Assembly (NCBI RefSeq): GCF_003574035.1
Contig: NZ_QWKY01000024.1
Location: 1 to 44,092, forward strand
Direction: 5' to 3'
DNA: 44,092 bases
Source: Meiothermus hypogaeus
Lineage (GTDB): Bacteria > Deinococcota > Deinococci > Deinococcales > Thermaceae
Shown here piece by piece: positions 24,511-35,384 of this stretch (positions within the stretch are counted from its first letter, which is position 1; every line of letters begins with the position of its first letter). A model generated the notes under the pieces. It had not been told where the DNA came from. It was given only the letters and a program-made list of their open reading frames with translations, and searched no databases. A program made the translations under genes and the position numbers.

Positions 24511-26472
24511 ATGAGCCAACCCCCCCCCACTGTCAAGGCCTCGATTGATGCCATTCGTATGCTGGCCCTCGACGCTGTAGAGCAAGCCAAGTCGGGCCAC
24601 CCGGGGATGCCCATGGGCATGGCCCCGGCGGCTTATGTGCTCTGGACGGAGTTTCTCAAGCACAATCCCAAAGACCCCAACTGGCCGGCCAGAGACCGCT
24701 TTGTGCTCTCGGCAGGCCATGGCTCCATGCTGCTCTATGCACTGTTGCACCTGAGCGGCTACGACCTGCCCTTAGAAGAACTCAAGCGCTTCCGCCAGTG
24801 GGATTCCAAAACGCCTGGGCATCCCGAGTACGGGCACACCCCCGGTGTGGAAGTCACCACCGGACCTTTAGGTCAAGGCATCAGCACTGCGGTGGGGATG
24901 GCGATTGCCGAGCGCAAGCTGGTGGCCGAGTTCGGCGAGATTGCCGAGCACTACACCTACGTGATCGCATCGGATGGTGATCTGATGGAGGGGGTGAGCG
25001 GTGAGGCCTCCTCACTGGCCGGGCATCTGCGGCTAGGAAAGCTGATTGTGCTATACGACGACAACGACATTTCAATTGATGGTCGTACCGAGCTGGCTTT
25101 TACCGAAGACCGTCTTAAGCGGTATGAAGCCTATGGCTGGCATGTGGTGCCGGGGGTAGAGGGGGAAGATCTGGGGGCCATTCGCGCTGCGCTGCGCGAA
25201 GCCCGGGCCGACCCCCGCCCAAGCCTGATCTCGGTGCGCTCGATTATCGGTTTTGGTTCGCCCTTGGCGGGCCACCACAAAGCCCACTCGGACGCTATGG
25301 GGCCTGAAAAAGTGGCCGCAACCCGCCAGGCTTTGGGCTGGCCTCATGCGCCTTTTGAAATTCCCGAAGAGATTTACGCCGACTACCGCCGTGCCCTGGA
25401 AAAGGGCGCGCAGGCCCAGGCTGAGTGGGAAGCCAAGCTCGAGGCCCTAGCCCAAGCGAGCCCCGATAAAGTTGCAGAGTTCCGGCGCAGAATAGAGCGC
25501 CAGCTGCCCCAGGGCTGGGAAGCGCACCTGCCCAGCTTTGCCGCTGGAGAAAAACTGGCTACCCGCGCTGCTTCCGGCAAAGTTCTGGAAAAATTGGTGC
25601 CGGTGCTGCCGGAACTTATGGGTGGCTCTGCCGACCTGACCCCCTCCAACAACACCCGCACCCCGGACATGACCGACTTTAGCCCGGACAACCCGGCGGG
25701 CCGGTACATCCGCTACGGGGTGCGTGAGCACGCCATGGGGGCCATCATGAACGGCCTTGCCCTGAGCCGGGCCTTGCGGCCTTATGGGGGCACCTTTTTG
25801 GTCTTTTCCGATTACATGCGCCCGGCTGTTCGCATGGCCGCGATTATGGGGGTTCCAACCATTTTCGTTTTCACCCATGACTCCATTGCTGTTGGGGAGG
25901 ACGGCCCCACCCATCAGCCCATCGAGCACGTGATGAGCCTCAGGGCCATTCCCAACCTGTGGGTGATCCGACCCGCCGATGCGAACGAGACCGCCGTAGC
26001 CTGGAAAATGGCTTTAGAGCGTACCGACGGCCCTACCGCCCTGATCCTGACCCGCCAGGCCCTGCCGGTCCTGGACGGAGTGCGGCCCAAGGGGGTTGAG
26101 CGGGGTGGCTACATCATCTCCAACGTGCCCGAGGCCAAAGCGGCCATTGTGGCCACCGGCTCGGAGGTATCGCTGGCCCTCGAGGCCCAGAAACTCCTGG
26201 CCGAAGGAGGAATTGCGGTGCGGGTGGTCTCGCTGCCGTGCTGGGAAGCCTTCGAAGCCCAACCCGAGGCGTACAGGGAGGGGATTCTGCCCAGGAACCT
26301 GCCCACCCTGGCCTTAGAGGCCGGTACTACCCTGGGCTGGGAGCGCTATGCCCAGCGGGTAGTGGGTCTGGATCGGTTTGGGGCCAGTGCCCCTTTTGCT
26401 GATGTGTACAGTAAACTGGGTTTCACCAGGGAACGGGTGGCCGCCGAAGTTAGAGCCTTGCTGGGGGTCTAG
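24511..26472 (+). CDS. tkt: Transketolase
   Basis: 653 residues from the ATG at 24511 (an in-frame TTG at 24502 lies within the -10 box). This thiamine-diphosphate enzyme of the pentose phosphate pathway transfers two-carbon ketol units. Motifs: [30 protein letters not shown], the ThDP-binding GDG region [16 protein letters not shown], the pyrimidine-domain VREHAMGAI with catalytic Glu, and a C-terminal domain. Full length. The TAG is immediately followed by the ATG of the next small gene. Confidence 0.97.
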   Translation: MSQPPPTVKASIDAIRMLALDAVEQAKSGHPGMPMGMAPAAYVLWTEFLKHNPKDPNWPARDRFVLSAGHGSMLLYALLHLSGYDLPLEELKRFRQWDSKTPGHPEYGHTPGVEVTTGPLGQGISTAVGMAIAERKLVAEFGEIAEHYTYVIASDGDLMEGVSGEASSLAGHLRLGKLIVLYDDNDISIDGRTELAFTEDRLKRYEAYGWHVVPGVEGEDLGAIRAALREARADPRPSLISVRSIIGFGSPLAGHHKAHSDAMGPEKVAATRQALGWPHAPFEIPEEIYADYRRALEKGAQAQAEWEAKLEALAQASPDKVAEFRRRIERQLPQGWEAHLPSFAAGEKLATRAASGKVLEKLVPVLPELMGGSADLTPSNNTRTPDMTDFSPDNPAGRYIRYGVREHAMGAIMNGLALSRALRPYGGTFLVFSDYMRPAVRMAAIMGVPTIFVFTHDSIAVGEDGPTHQPIEHVMSLRAIPNLWVIRPADANETAVAWKMALERTDGPTALILTRQALPVLDGVRPKGVERGGYIISNVPEAKAAIVATGSEVSLALEAQKLLAEGGIAVRVVSLPCWEAFEAQPEAYREGILPRNLPTLALEAGTTLGWERYAQRVVGLDRFGASAPFADVYSKLGFTRERVAAEVRALLGV

Positions 26473-26664
26473 ATGATCCAGACTATTTTTGCCAACCTGC
26501 CCGCGTTGCTTTTTACCCTGGCCCTGGGGGCGGCCCTGCTGGGCTTGTTGATCTGGGCTTTGGCCTTGCAGGGAGCGGCCAGCAAGCGAACCGCGCTGTA
26601 CTTCTGGGGCCTGGCTGTGGGATTGGCGCTGATTGGTATTATTCGGGCGATTGGCGGGTCGTAG
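26473..26664 (+). CDS. Small two-helix membrane protein, function unknown
   Basis: 63 residues, almost entirely hydrophobic: helix one about 8-33, a short polar turn ASKRTALYF, helix two about 42-59, ending RAIGGS. It starts on the base after the tkt stop, so it is likely cotranscribed. No family recognised. The frame is short, but the codon bias and the immediate junction favour a real gene. Confidence 0.6.
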   Translation: MIQTIFANLPALLFTLALGAALLGLLIWALALQGAASKRTALYFWGLAVGLALIGIIRAIGGS

Positions 26665-26781
26665 GGATTGTTTTTCACAGCAACTCCTGGTTGGTGCACG
26701 GGTCTTGTGGTGGCTGAGCGGTGCGTTGAGTTTTTGCGCGATTCTCTGGACGCCACCGGGCGCAGTAGTAGACTGTAAGTC

Positions 26782-27699
26782 ATGCCCAAACACGTAGTAA
26801 GCGTTTCCATCGGTTCCTCCAAGCGCAACTCCAGGGCCGAAATCCATGTGGAGAGCCTGGGTGAGACCTTTGTGCTCGAGCGCATCGGCACCGATGGCAG
26901 CTGGGAAAAGGCCATTGAACTGGTCAGGGAACTCGACGGCAAGGTAGATGCGTTTGGCCTGGGAGGAGCCGACTTGTATGTGTATGCTGGCAGCCACCGC
27001 TACACCTTCCGCGACGCGCAGCGCATGGCCGATGCGGCCCGCAAAACCCCCATGCTGGACGGTTCGGGGCTCAAGCACACCCTGGAGCGCAATGCGGTAA
27101 GGCTGCTCGAGCCCGAGATTGGCTGGAAGAGCAAGAAGGTGCTTATTCCCAGCGCGGTAGATCGCTTTGGGCTGGCCGAGGCGCTCGATGAGGCGGGGGC
27201 CCGGGTGCTCTACGGCGACCTGATTTTTGGGCTGGGGCTGCCCATTCCCCTCTATCGGCTATCGCTGCTGCAAAAAATTGCCTATATTCTGCTCCCCATC
27301 ATCACCCAACTGCCCTTCCAGTGGCTGTACCCCACCGGCGAAAAACAGGAAAAGCAGGTGAAGGACTGGCGGCAGCGCTATTTTGAGTGGGCCGATGTGA
27401 TTGCGGGCGACTGGCACTTCATGCGCCGCTTCATGCCCGAGGATATGCAGGGCAAGATTATCCTGACCAACACCACCACCCCCGACGACCTCGAGTTCAT
27501 GCGGACCCGGGGGGTGGCCAGGCTGATCACCACCACCCCCCGCCTGGATGGGCGCAGCTTTGGCACCAATGTGATGGAGGCTTTTATTGTGGCGGTGGCG
27601 GGGAAGCATCCTTTGAGCGAGGCCGATTATCTGGAGTACATCGCCAAGCTCAACCTGCAGCCCGAGATCACGGAATTACAGCCCAAAGCCCAAAGCTGA
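26782..27699 (+). CDS. Quinate/shikimate 5-dehydrogenase-like conserved protein
   Basis: 305 residues. The N-terminal half has ISGSSxxN-like SIGSSKRNSRAEI and FGLGGADLYVYAGSHRYTFRDAQRMA; the middle has SKKVLIPSAVDRFGLAEALDEAGARVLYGDLIFGLGLPIPLY; the C-terminal half has LTNTTTPDDLEFMRTRGVARLITTTPRLDGRSFGTNVMEA. I recall such proteins in Thermaceae and some Firmicutes being labelled quinate 5-dehydrogenase, but no classical GxGxxG dinucleotide loop is obvious, so the enzymatic call is weak. TAGACT (26769-26774) ends 7 nt before the ATG, suggesting another leaderless start. Confidence 0.6.
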   Translation: MPKHVVSVSIGSSKRNSRAEIHVESLGETFVLERIGTDGSWEKAIELVRELDGKVDAFGLGGADLYVYAGSHRYTFRDAQRMADAARKTPMLDGSGLKHTLERNAVRLLEPEIGWKSKKVLIPSAVDRFGLAEALDEAGARVLYGDLIFGLGLPIPLYRLSLLQKIAYILLPIITQLPFQWLYPTGEKQEKQVKDWRQRYFEWADVIAGDWHFMRRFMPEDMQGKIILTNTTTPDDLEFMRTRGVARLITTTPRLDGRSFGTNVMEAFIVAVAGKHPLSEADYLEYIAKLNLQPEITELQPKAQS

Positions 27700-27735
27700 A
27701 GGTCGAAAGCAAGAAGGTCTGCGGGGGTGGGTCTG

Positions 27736-30570
27736 CTACTCCCGTCCGGCGGTGAGTTTTTGGATGTAAGCGGCAAAGCCTTGCTCGTCGCCTTTGGCCA
27801 GATAGGCGGCTTGCTTGGCCCAGGTGGAGAGGCTTGGGGCAAAGCGCAGATTGGCGGCGGCCAGGGCGGTGCTCAGGGTTTCTGGTTTGGCCTTGGCAAG
27901 CTGGGCAAAGGTGGTAATGCCTGCCGCTTGCAGGGCTGCCGACATTTTGGGCCCGATGCCTTTGATGCGGGTCAGGTCGTCAGGAGAGGGTTTGGCTGGG
28001 GAACTCCTGGCTTTACTGACCGACGAAGCCGGGCCTCTGGTTTTGGGCTTTTCGGTTTTGGTGGCCCTGGCTCCGAACGAACCTTTCGAGCTTTGCGTCT
28101 CCGATGTAGACGTTTTTGTAGGGGTAGAAGAAGCACCTCTGGCGGAAGCTTTACGAGGTTCTTTGGTTTTTGCGGCTCCAGAAGCTGCAGGCTTGCCAGA
28201 GGCTCGAGCTCTGATGCGCTCCGTGGCCCTGCGAGGGGCAGCCCCGGCCTTGCGCGGGGTGGCTTTCCTGGGCGCAATTCGCGCCAGGTATTGTTCGACT
28301 ACATAACCAGACGACTCGGCGGCCTTGTCTAGTTTTGCGACCAGGGCTGCCCAGGCTTTGCGCTCCTTCTTGACCTGAGTGGGAGCCTCACCCTCGGAAG
28401 TGGCCAATGTCAAGGACATCTGGCTCAGCCCCTTGAGCCAGTCTTGGTGGGCCTCTCGGTTGAAGTACACTGCGCCTTCGAAGCGGTTGACCTTCAAAAA
28501 GCCCTGCACCTCTGGGTCTTGGAACAGGCTATCCATCTGCTGATTCAATAGCACTGGGTTTTGCGCCAGCTCGGGATGAGCCAAGAGTAGCCTGACCAGG
28601 CCCACCGCGCGCCGCGCATCTGCTTCGCCCAGGCCCAGCTCGGCCAGGGTCTGCTCCAGAACACGTCCCAGGCGCCACTCGTCGAGGTGGGCGCGGCTCT
28701 CATCGGCCTTGCCCAGCCCGTGGGTGAAAACCCAGCCCAGCAGGGCACCGCTCGCGACCAGGTCACCCCGCTCCACCACCTTTAGCGCCCCTTCTAGGCG
28801 GCCCAGCACTTGCTGCACCGGCAACAGGGCGGGCTTGCTACCCAGATGCTGGTCAATGCCCCGGTACAGCGCCAGCAGCCTGCCCTGCACTTCTTCCTGT
28901 AGGGCTTCGTCCAGTGTACGGTCGCCTTCCAACAGCTTGCGCAACAGGGTGGGGTTCACCAGCTCGCGGAAGGGCCGCAGGATGGGCTCGAGCCAGAGCT
29001 CCTGCCGGGCTTCGTCCAGGCTGGGGACGCCTTGCCCGCCCAGCATCTGGGCCAGCCGGGCGTAGGTGCCGTCCTGGTCGTAGACCTCGCGCCAGTCCAG
29101 AAACACCTTGCGCTGATAGGGGCCGAGCTCGAGGTAGAGCCCCTCCTCGTGCAGTTCCTGGTTGTTGCGAATGAATTCGAGGCCCGTAACCCGGTCGCGG
29201 AAAATGCTGAAGGTGCGCCGGTCAAAGCTCAGTTGCAGCCCCTCCCCCAGGCCCACCTGTCGGGTTTCGCGCCCCTGAGGGGTCTTGAAAGGCTGACCCA
29301 CCGAGCGCCGCACCCAGACCGAGGTATGAGTGTTTTTGTTGTGGTAGGCCACCAGCGCCCGTTCGCTACCGGCCCGGTTCGAGTAGACAAACACATCCTC
29401 GTTGACGGCCTCCCCAGCCAGCGCGTCATAGAGCACAAAGTTCTCCACTTCGGCAAATAGGTAGCGCTTCTTGAGCAGGGGAAAGATTTGCTGGTAGTGG
29501 TAATCCACCAGACCCTGGTCGGGGGTCTCGTCGTAGTAGGCACGGCGATACTCCATTCCGTAGCGCTCGGTAAAGCCCTCCACCTGCCCGTGGCCGAGCA
29601 TGGGCAAGCCCGGTAGGGTGGCGCACAGGGTCATGACCCCAAAATACTTATCGCCCTTGCCGAACTGTTCTACGGCGGTTTTTTCGTCGGGGTTGTTCAG
29701 GAAGTTCACAAAGCGCTTCAGGATTTCCGGTTCGAACTCGAGGGTGTTTTTCATGATCTGCCGGTACTCAGCGTTTTTCTCGTCGCGCAACATGTTCATG
29801 AAGGCCGAGTTGTAGACCCGGTGCATCCCCAGGGTACGCACGAAGTAGCCTTCCATCATCCAGAAGGCTTCGGCCAGAAGCAGGGTGTCGGGTGCCTCTT
29901 GGGCAACCCGATCTACCACCTCGCGCCAGAACTCCACCGGCATAGCGGCATCGAACTGCTCTTTGGTCATGGCGTGCTCGGCCCGGCTGGGAATGGAGGC
30001 CCCCCAGGGCGAGCCGCCCGGCTCAGGCCACCACAGCCGCTGGATGTGGCGCTTGGCCAGGGTCATGGCGGCGTCGAAGCGGATGATGGGAAACTGCCGG
30101 GCCACGTGCAGTATGGTCTGGATCACCGCCTCGCGCACCTCGGGGTTGAGGTAGTTGAGCTGGGCAGTGTCGTTCCAGGGCATGGCGGTGCCGTCGTTGC
30201 CGTGATAAATGTAATGAACCTCGCCTGTGTGCCTATCTACCCGCTTGAACACCACCGCCGCGTCGGATTTGTCGTAGTAGTGGTCTTCCAGGAAGATGCT
30301 CACCCGCGCATCCTCCGACAAATCCGGCCCATTAAAGGTGTAGTTTGGGTAGGGGGGATAGGGGAGACTGATGAACCAATTGGGGTGCTCTATAACCCAG
30401 CGCCCATCAATCCCCACATGGTTGGGCACCATGTCCGAGGCCAGGCGGATGCCGCGCCGGGTGGCTTTTTGTCGCAGTATCTCGACTGCTGCCTCGCCAC
30501 CCAGATCCTTTGCAATCACATAGTCGTACAGCGAGTAGGCCGAGGCCACTGCGTCGGGGTTACCCATCAT
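27736..30570 (-). pseudogene. Alpha-amylase family protein, C-terminal part, frame-shifted from its N-terminal part; fused helix-hairpin-helix tail
   Basis: 944 residues from the first ATG, but the frame is open further upstream (RLIGLWERSKASKRIKQ precedes it), where the family continues into the neighbouring frame (30615-31649). GH13-like catalytic features: DMVPNHVG, IIRFDAAMTLA (nucleophile Asp166) and LLLAEAFW (acid/base Glu234), with NNPDE in the third-acid region. After about residue 760 comes a basic Lys/Arg/Pro/Ser/Thr linker, then residues 862-944 form a helix-hairpin-helix domain (LTRIKGIGPKMSAALQAAGI, RFAPSLSTWAKQAAYLAKGD). The domain pair is unusual. The split is a frameshift at about 30615-30627; both halves are otherwise intact, so it is recent or a sequence error. 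Confidence 0.75.
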
Positions 30571-30614
30571 CTGCTTGATGCGTTTGGAAGCCTTGCTGCG
30601 CTCCCACAGCCCAA

Positions 30615-31649
30615 TCAGCCGCCCCAGCTTTGCAGGAGCTCGAGCTCTTCCTCGGGAATCTGGTCGAGGGTGGCGATCTCGCGGCGGTATTTTTTAGAGA
30701 GCTGATCCAGCCAGACAAAGACGTTTTTGGCAATCAGCACGCAGCGGGGCATCCAGTCCAGGTCGGCGCTAAAGGCTTCGGGCTCAGGTTCCAGAGCTAG
30801 CCGCCGCACATCCAGCAGCTCGCTTTCCCCGCCCCCACCCCCCGGCTGGTCGAAGTGGATGGGTACCGCAAACGAGCGTCTCTCCTCGCGAACCACATCC
30901 AGGCCGATCAGCATCCGGTAGTAGAAGCGTCCCAAGCTGCCCGCAAAGCGCTTTAGTAAGAACTCGAGCTGGGCCTCGAGGGAGTCGGGGTGCTGCAGGG
31001 CCGGCAGCCGCAGGGTTTTGAAGAGGGAGAGGCCGGTTTCGCCGAAGGGCGGTTGGCCCTCGAAGAAGGTTTCCAGGCTCTGGATGATGGGCAGGTAGGC
31101 GGTGGTGCGCTCGAGGTTGCCATCGTCGAACAACTCGCTAAAGGGGCTGAAGGCCGGGTTGGCATTGGCCATCCAGAGCATCAGCATCTCTTCCAGCAGA
31201 ATCTCGTGGTTGGAGCGGCCCTCGGTGGTGTCCAAAAGATACTCTTCCAAGGTGATTTCGCCCCGGTAGACCCGTATGGGCGGAAACTCGGTAGCGAACG
31301 AGCGCAGGGCTTTTTCCAGCTCGTCCGGGCCGACGCTCTTTTCCAGCGCAGAAAGGGCTTGCTGTAGCACACCTGGATGCTGCTCCAGATATTGCCGCAC
31401 CACAAAGTGCAGCATCTCGTCAATAAGGCCCATCGCATTGATCTGGCTGGCGCTCACGGCCTGCTCAGGGTGGCGCACCAGGTCGCGCTTGGCGTTCATG
31501 GCCTCGGCAAAGCGCCGCGCGGCCTGGAAGTTGGCGAAGATTACGTTTCCACTCAGCGAAAACAGCGAGAGGTCGAACTGGTAATAATCCCGTGCGCTTT
31601 TAGAAACGTGAAACTCGAGGGCACCGCGGCCTGGCTGATTGCAGCTCAT
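30615..31649 (-). pseudogene. Alpha-amylase family protein, N-terminal part (frame-shifted from 27736-30570)
   Basis: 344 residues: a helical N-terminal domain (KSARDYYQFDLSLFSLSGNVIFANFQAARRFAEAMNAKRDL) found ahead of a large bacterial amylase-like family, ending WMPRCVLIAKNVFVWLDQLSKKYRREIATLDQIPEEELELLQSWGG, then TGA. In the family I recall the text continuing WGFTGLWLIGLWERS; here TGGGGC runs directly into GGCTGATTGGG, as if 13 bases were missing, and the frame resumes in the next ORF with LIGLWERS. So this is the first third of one roughly 1,300-residue protein. The start may be ATG at 31649 (MSCNQPGRG). Confidence 0.72.
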
Positions 31650-31800
31650 ACAATCCCTCCGCTCTGCTCCAAGTCTAACAGTCGGGGCATCCTGCCTCGG
31701 AGGCGTTCATCGAAGAAAGGCCGCGGCCAGAAGCCTCAATTTAGTAAAGCGAAGGCGGGGTAAGTTGTGAGAGAGAAGTCCACCCAACCGTCATGGAGCT

Positions 31801-33042
31801 TTAATCCACCCATTCCCCCCCTCGCATCAAGGGCTCGGCCAGGCCGCTTGGGGTAATGCCATCAACATCTACGTGCTCAGAGCCAATCATCCAGTCTATG
31901 TGAATCAGGCTATCGTTGGCCCCGGCGGCCCGTTTTTGCTCTGGGGTGAGGCCATGACCCCCCTCCAGGCATTCGTCGTAGCTGGCGCCCAGAGCAATGT
32001 GACTGGCCGCGTTTTCGTCGTAGAGGGCTTCGTAGAAAAGCAACCCTGTCTGGGAGATGGGCGAGCTATGGGGCACAAGGGCTACCTCGCCCAAACGCTG
32101 GGCCCCCTCGTCGGTCTGGAGCAGGTGCTGCAAAATCTCCTGGCCCTTTTCGGCCTGGGCCTCTACTACCCGGCCCTGTGCAAAGCGAACCCGGATGCCC
32201 TCGAGCAAATTGCCATGCAGGCTCAGGGGCTTGGTACTTTGCACCCATCCCTCCACCCGCTCGCGGTGGGGGGTGGTGAACACCTCTTCGGTGGGCATGT
32301 TGGGAATGCACCGCGCCCCGTTTTGGGCCTGGCCTGCTCCCCCCGCCCACACATGCCCCTCGGCCAGTCCTACGTGCAGGTCGGTGCCCGGCCCCCGGAA
32401 GTGCAAAGCAGCGTAGCGCCTGGCGTTGAGCTGCTGCACGCGACGCTCGAGGTTGTCGGTATGCACCTTCCAGGCTGCTATTGGATCGGCCTGATCCACC
32501 CGGCTCACCTTGAAAATAGCCTCCCAAAGCTGTTGCATCTGCCGGGACGGGGGGTCGTTTGGAAAAACCAGTTGGGCCCAGCGCGGCGAAGCGGCCCCAA
32601 TGATGCACCAGTTGGTAGCAAAGCCGCTGATTCGATCCGAAAAGGGTTTGCTAAACCGGGCGGCGGTTTGCGAGGCCTGGCGAATCAGCTCGGGGTCTTG
32701 TCCGCGCAGGATTTCCGGGTCATCGGCCAGGATGCTCAGCCAGGCGTAGCCTTCGTCCAGGGCCTTGAGCCGCGCTTCAACCATGAAAGCTGCATACTCC
32801 TGGAAGGAATCCCGCGGCGCATGGCGATACCGCGCCAGGTTGAGCTGCTCGTCGTAGAGCTGGGTTACCACCAGCCTCGAGCCCGCCTTGTAGGCCTCCT
32901 CCACCACCAGGCGGGTGAACGGCAGCGCCTCGATGTTGGCGTTCACAAAAAGTTTCTGACCGGGTTGGAGTCCCACCCCTACCTTGACCGCAACTTCGGC
33001 GAAGCGCCGCAACTTTTCCTCAAAACTGGCTGACATGCCCAT
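31801..33042 (-). CDS. M29 family aminopeptidase (AmpS/AmpT type)
   Basis: 413 residues, the normal length for thermophilic M29 aminopeptidases, which are dimetal enzymes removing N-terminal residues from peptides. Metal-ligand segments: NMPTEEVFTTP, RLGEVALVPHSSP, LFYEALYDENAASHIALG and LIHIDWMIGS. The N-terminal domain (NANIEALPFTRLVVEEAYKAGSRLVVTQLYDE) is typical. Starts at 33042 or at the ATG two codons later (33036). A long frame on the opposite strand across this gene is a shadow. Confidence 0.94.
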   Translation of the reverse strand: MGMSASFEEKLRRFAEVAVKVGVGLQPGQKLFVNANIEALPFTRLVVEEAYKAGSRLVVTQLYDEQLNLARYRHAPRDSFQEYAAFMVEARLKALDEGYAWLSILADDPEILRGQDPELIRQASQTAARFSKPFSDRISGFATNWCIIGAASPRWAQLVFPNDPPSRQMQQLWEAIFKVSRVDQADPIAAWKVHTDNLERRVQQLNARRYAALHFRGPGTDLHVGLAEGHVWAGGAGQAQNGARCIPNMPTEEVFTTPHRERVEGWVQSTKPLSLHGNLLEGIRVRFAQGRVVEAQAEKGQEILQHLLQTDEGAQRLGEVALVPHSSPISQTGLLFYEALYDENAASHIALGASYDECLEGGHGLTPEQKRAAGANDSLIHIDWMIGSEHVDVDGITPSGLAEPLMRGGEWVD

Positions 33043-33140
33043 CAGCCTACCCTACGGCCAGGTGATTTGGGTCGAAAATGCAGGATATGGCCAATAGCCA
33101 GATGGCCGCTCGAGGAAGTCTTCTCTTGGTAAAAAGCATC

Positions 33141-33172
33141 ATTGCGAGGAGCCGCATGCTTGCAGAGCAATC
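33141..33172. repeat. Degenerate ATTGCGAGGAGC-type inverted repeat
   Basis: ATTGCGAGGAGC ... GCAAT (33141-33172) resembles a short palindromic repeat seen dispersed in many bacterial genomes. Only one copy was noticed here, so the call rests on resemblance. The rest of 33043-33334 shows no gene. Confidence 0.25.
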
Positions 33173-33322
33173 GCCGGCGATTTGATGGCCTACCTCCTAC
33201 CAGGAAGCATTAAGCCCACTCGCAAGGGCGTAGACTTGAAAACACCTTCCGTTTTTCAGACCTAGAAGGCTTCAGGTTGTCTCACCATCAAACGAATCGG
33301 GCCGAACCCAAGGGCCCTCATG

Positions 33323-33328
33323 TAAACT
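33323..33328 (+). promoter_or_regulatory. -10 box 6 nt before the SRPBCC gene
   Basis: TAAACT at 33323-33328, followed by 6 nt and the ATG at 33335. No good -35 box was found. The spacing matches the other leaderless starts in the window. Confidence 0.45.
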
Positions 33329-33334
33329 AGCGCT

Positions 33335-33772
33335 ATGCCGGAAGTGATGTCTGAACTTTTCATTCCCAAATCCCCCCAAGAGGTGTACGCCGCCGCGCGG
33401 GATCTCGCGGGCCTCAAGCCCTACCTCAAGGATGTGGAAACCCTGGAGGTACTGGAAGACCACGGAAGTACCTCGCGCACCAGGTTTGTGGCGGTGGCTA
33501 TGGGTAAAAAAGTCCACTGGATCGAGGACGAGCGCTGGTTTGATGCCGAGCTGCGCAATGAGTTCGACAGCAAGGAGGGCGACTTTGATGTCTACCGCGG
33601 TTCTTGGACCTTCTTGCCCGAGGGTGAAGGCACCAGGGCGGTGCTTAGGCTCGAGTACGAACTCAATATCCCCATCTTTGGCGGATTGCTGCAAAAGCTG
33701 GTCAAAAAACTCATGCAGGAAAACATCGACGACCTGTTGCGCGGCCTCAAGGAACGCTGCACCGCGGCTTGA
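33335..33772 (+). CDS. SRPBCC (START/Coq10-like) family protein
   Basis: 145 residues with a cyclase/dehydrase-like SRPBCC fold: an N-terminal SELFIPKSPQEVYAAARDLAGLKPYLKDVETLEVLE, strands including RTRFVAVAMGKKVHWIEDERWF and VYRGSWTFLPEGEGTRAVLRLEYELNIP, and a long C-terminal amphipathic helix LLQKLVKKLMQENIDDLLRGLKERC. Such proteins bind hydrophobic ligands; the ligand here is unknown. It is leaderless by its -10 spacing. Confidence 0.85.
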   Translation: MPEVMSELFIPKSPQEVYAAARDLAGLKPYLKDVETLEVLEDHGSTSRTRFVAVAMGKKVHWIEDERWFDAELRNEFDSKEGDFDVYRGSWTFLPEGEGTRAVLRLEYELNIPIFGGLLQKLVKKLMQENIDDLLRGLKERCTAA

Positions 33773-33774
33773 GG

Positions 33775-33783
33775 TGCTATACT
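33775..33783 (+). promoter_or_regulatory. Extended -10 promoter before a mini-ORF and cysS
   Basis: TGCTATACT (TG-n-TATACT) lies 6 nt before ATG at 33790. No -35 match is evident, as expected for an extended -10 promoter. Transcription would start at or near the mini-ORF's ATG. Confidence 0.55.
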
Positions 33784-33789
33784 CTACCC

Positions 33790-33813
33790 ATGATGTTTGT
33801 TCCGCGATGTTAA
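33790..33813 (+). CDS. Possible leaderless leader peptide MMFVPRC ahead of cysS
   Basis: ATG ATG TTT GTT CCG CGA TGT TAA: seven codons whose last sense codon is Cys, placed 6 nt after an extended -10 box and 13 nt before a strong terminator (33826-33868), with cysS starting at 33939. The order resembles a leader-peptide attenuator for cysteinyl-tRNA supply. A single Cys codon is weak support; no clear antiterminator was found. Confidence 0.35.
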   Translation: MMFVPRC

Positions 33814-33825
33814 GTGTGTCAACCT

Positions 33826-33868
33826 GCCGGGGTTATGGTGTGCCTGGGGCCACCAACCCGGCTTTTTT
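33826..33868 (+). terminator. Intrinsic terminator upstream of cysS
   Basis: GCCGGG/CCCGGC, TT/AA and GGTG/CACC give 12 base pairs with two small bulges between 33826-33840 and 33851-33862, a 10-nt loop, and TTTTTT at 33863-33868. It ends transcripts from the SRPBCC gene or attenuates those from the promoter at 33775. Confidence 0.8.
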
Positions 33869-33938
33869 CATAGCTATTCCTTCATCACCGCCGGCGGGCT
33901 AAAAATGCCCAAATCTACTCCAAGAATGGAGCACCTCA

Positions 33939-35384
<1,446 letters not shown>

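Noticed and set aside
31873-33033. 386-codon open frame on the + strand
   Set aside because: Exactly antisense to the M29 aminopeptidase, which has clear motifs; the frame is a GC-rich shadow.
33773-33938. T-box riboswitch before cysS
   Set aside because: No AGGGUGGNACCGCG-like T-box sequence or long specifier stem; only a mini-ORF and a terminator are present.
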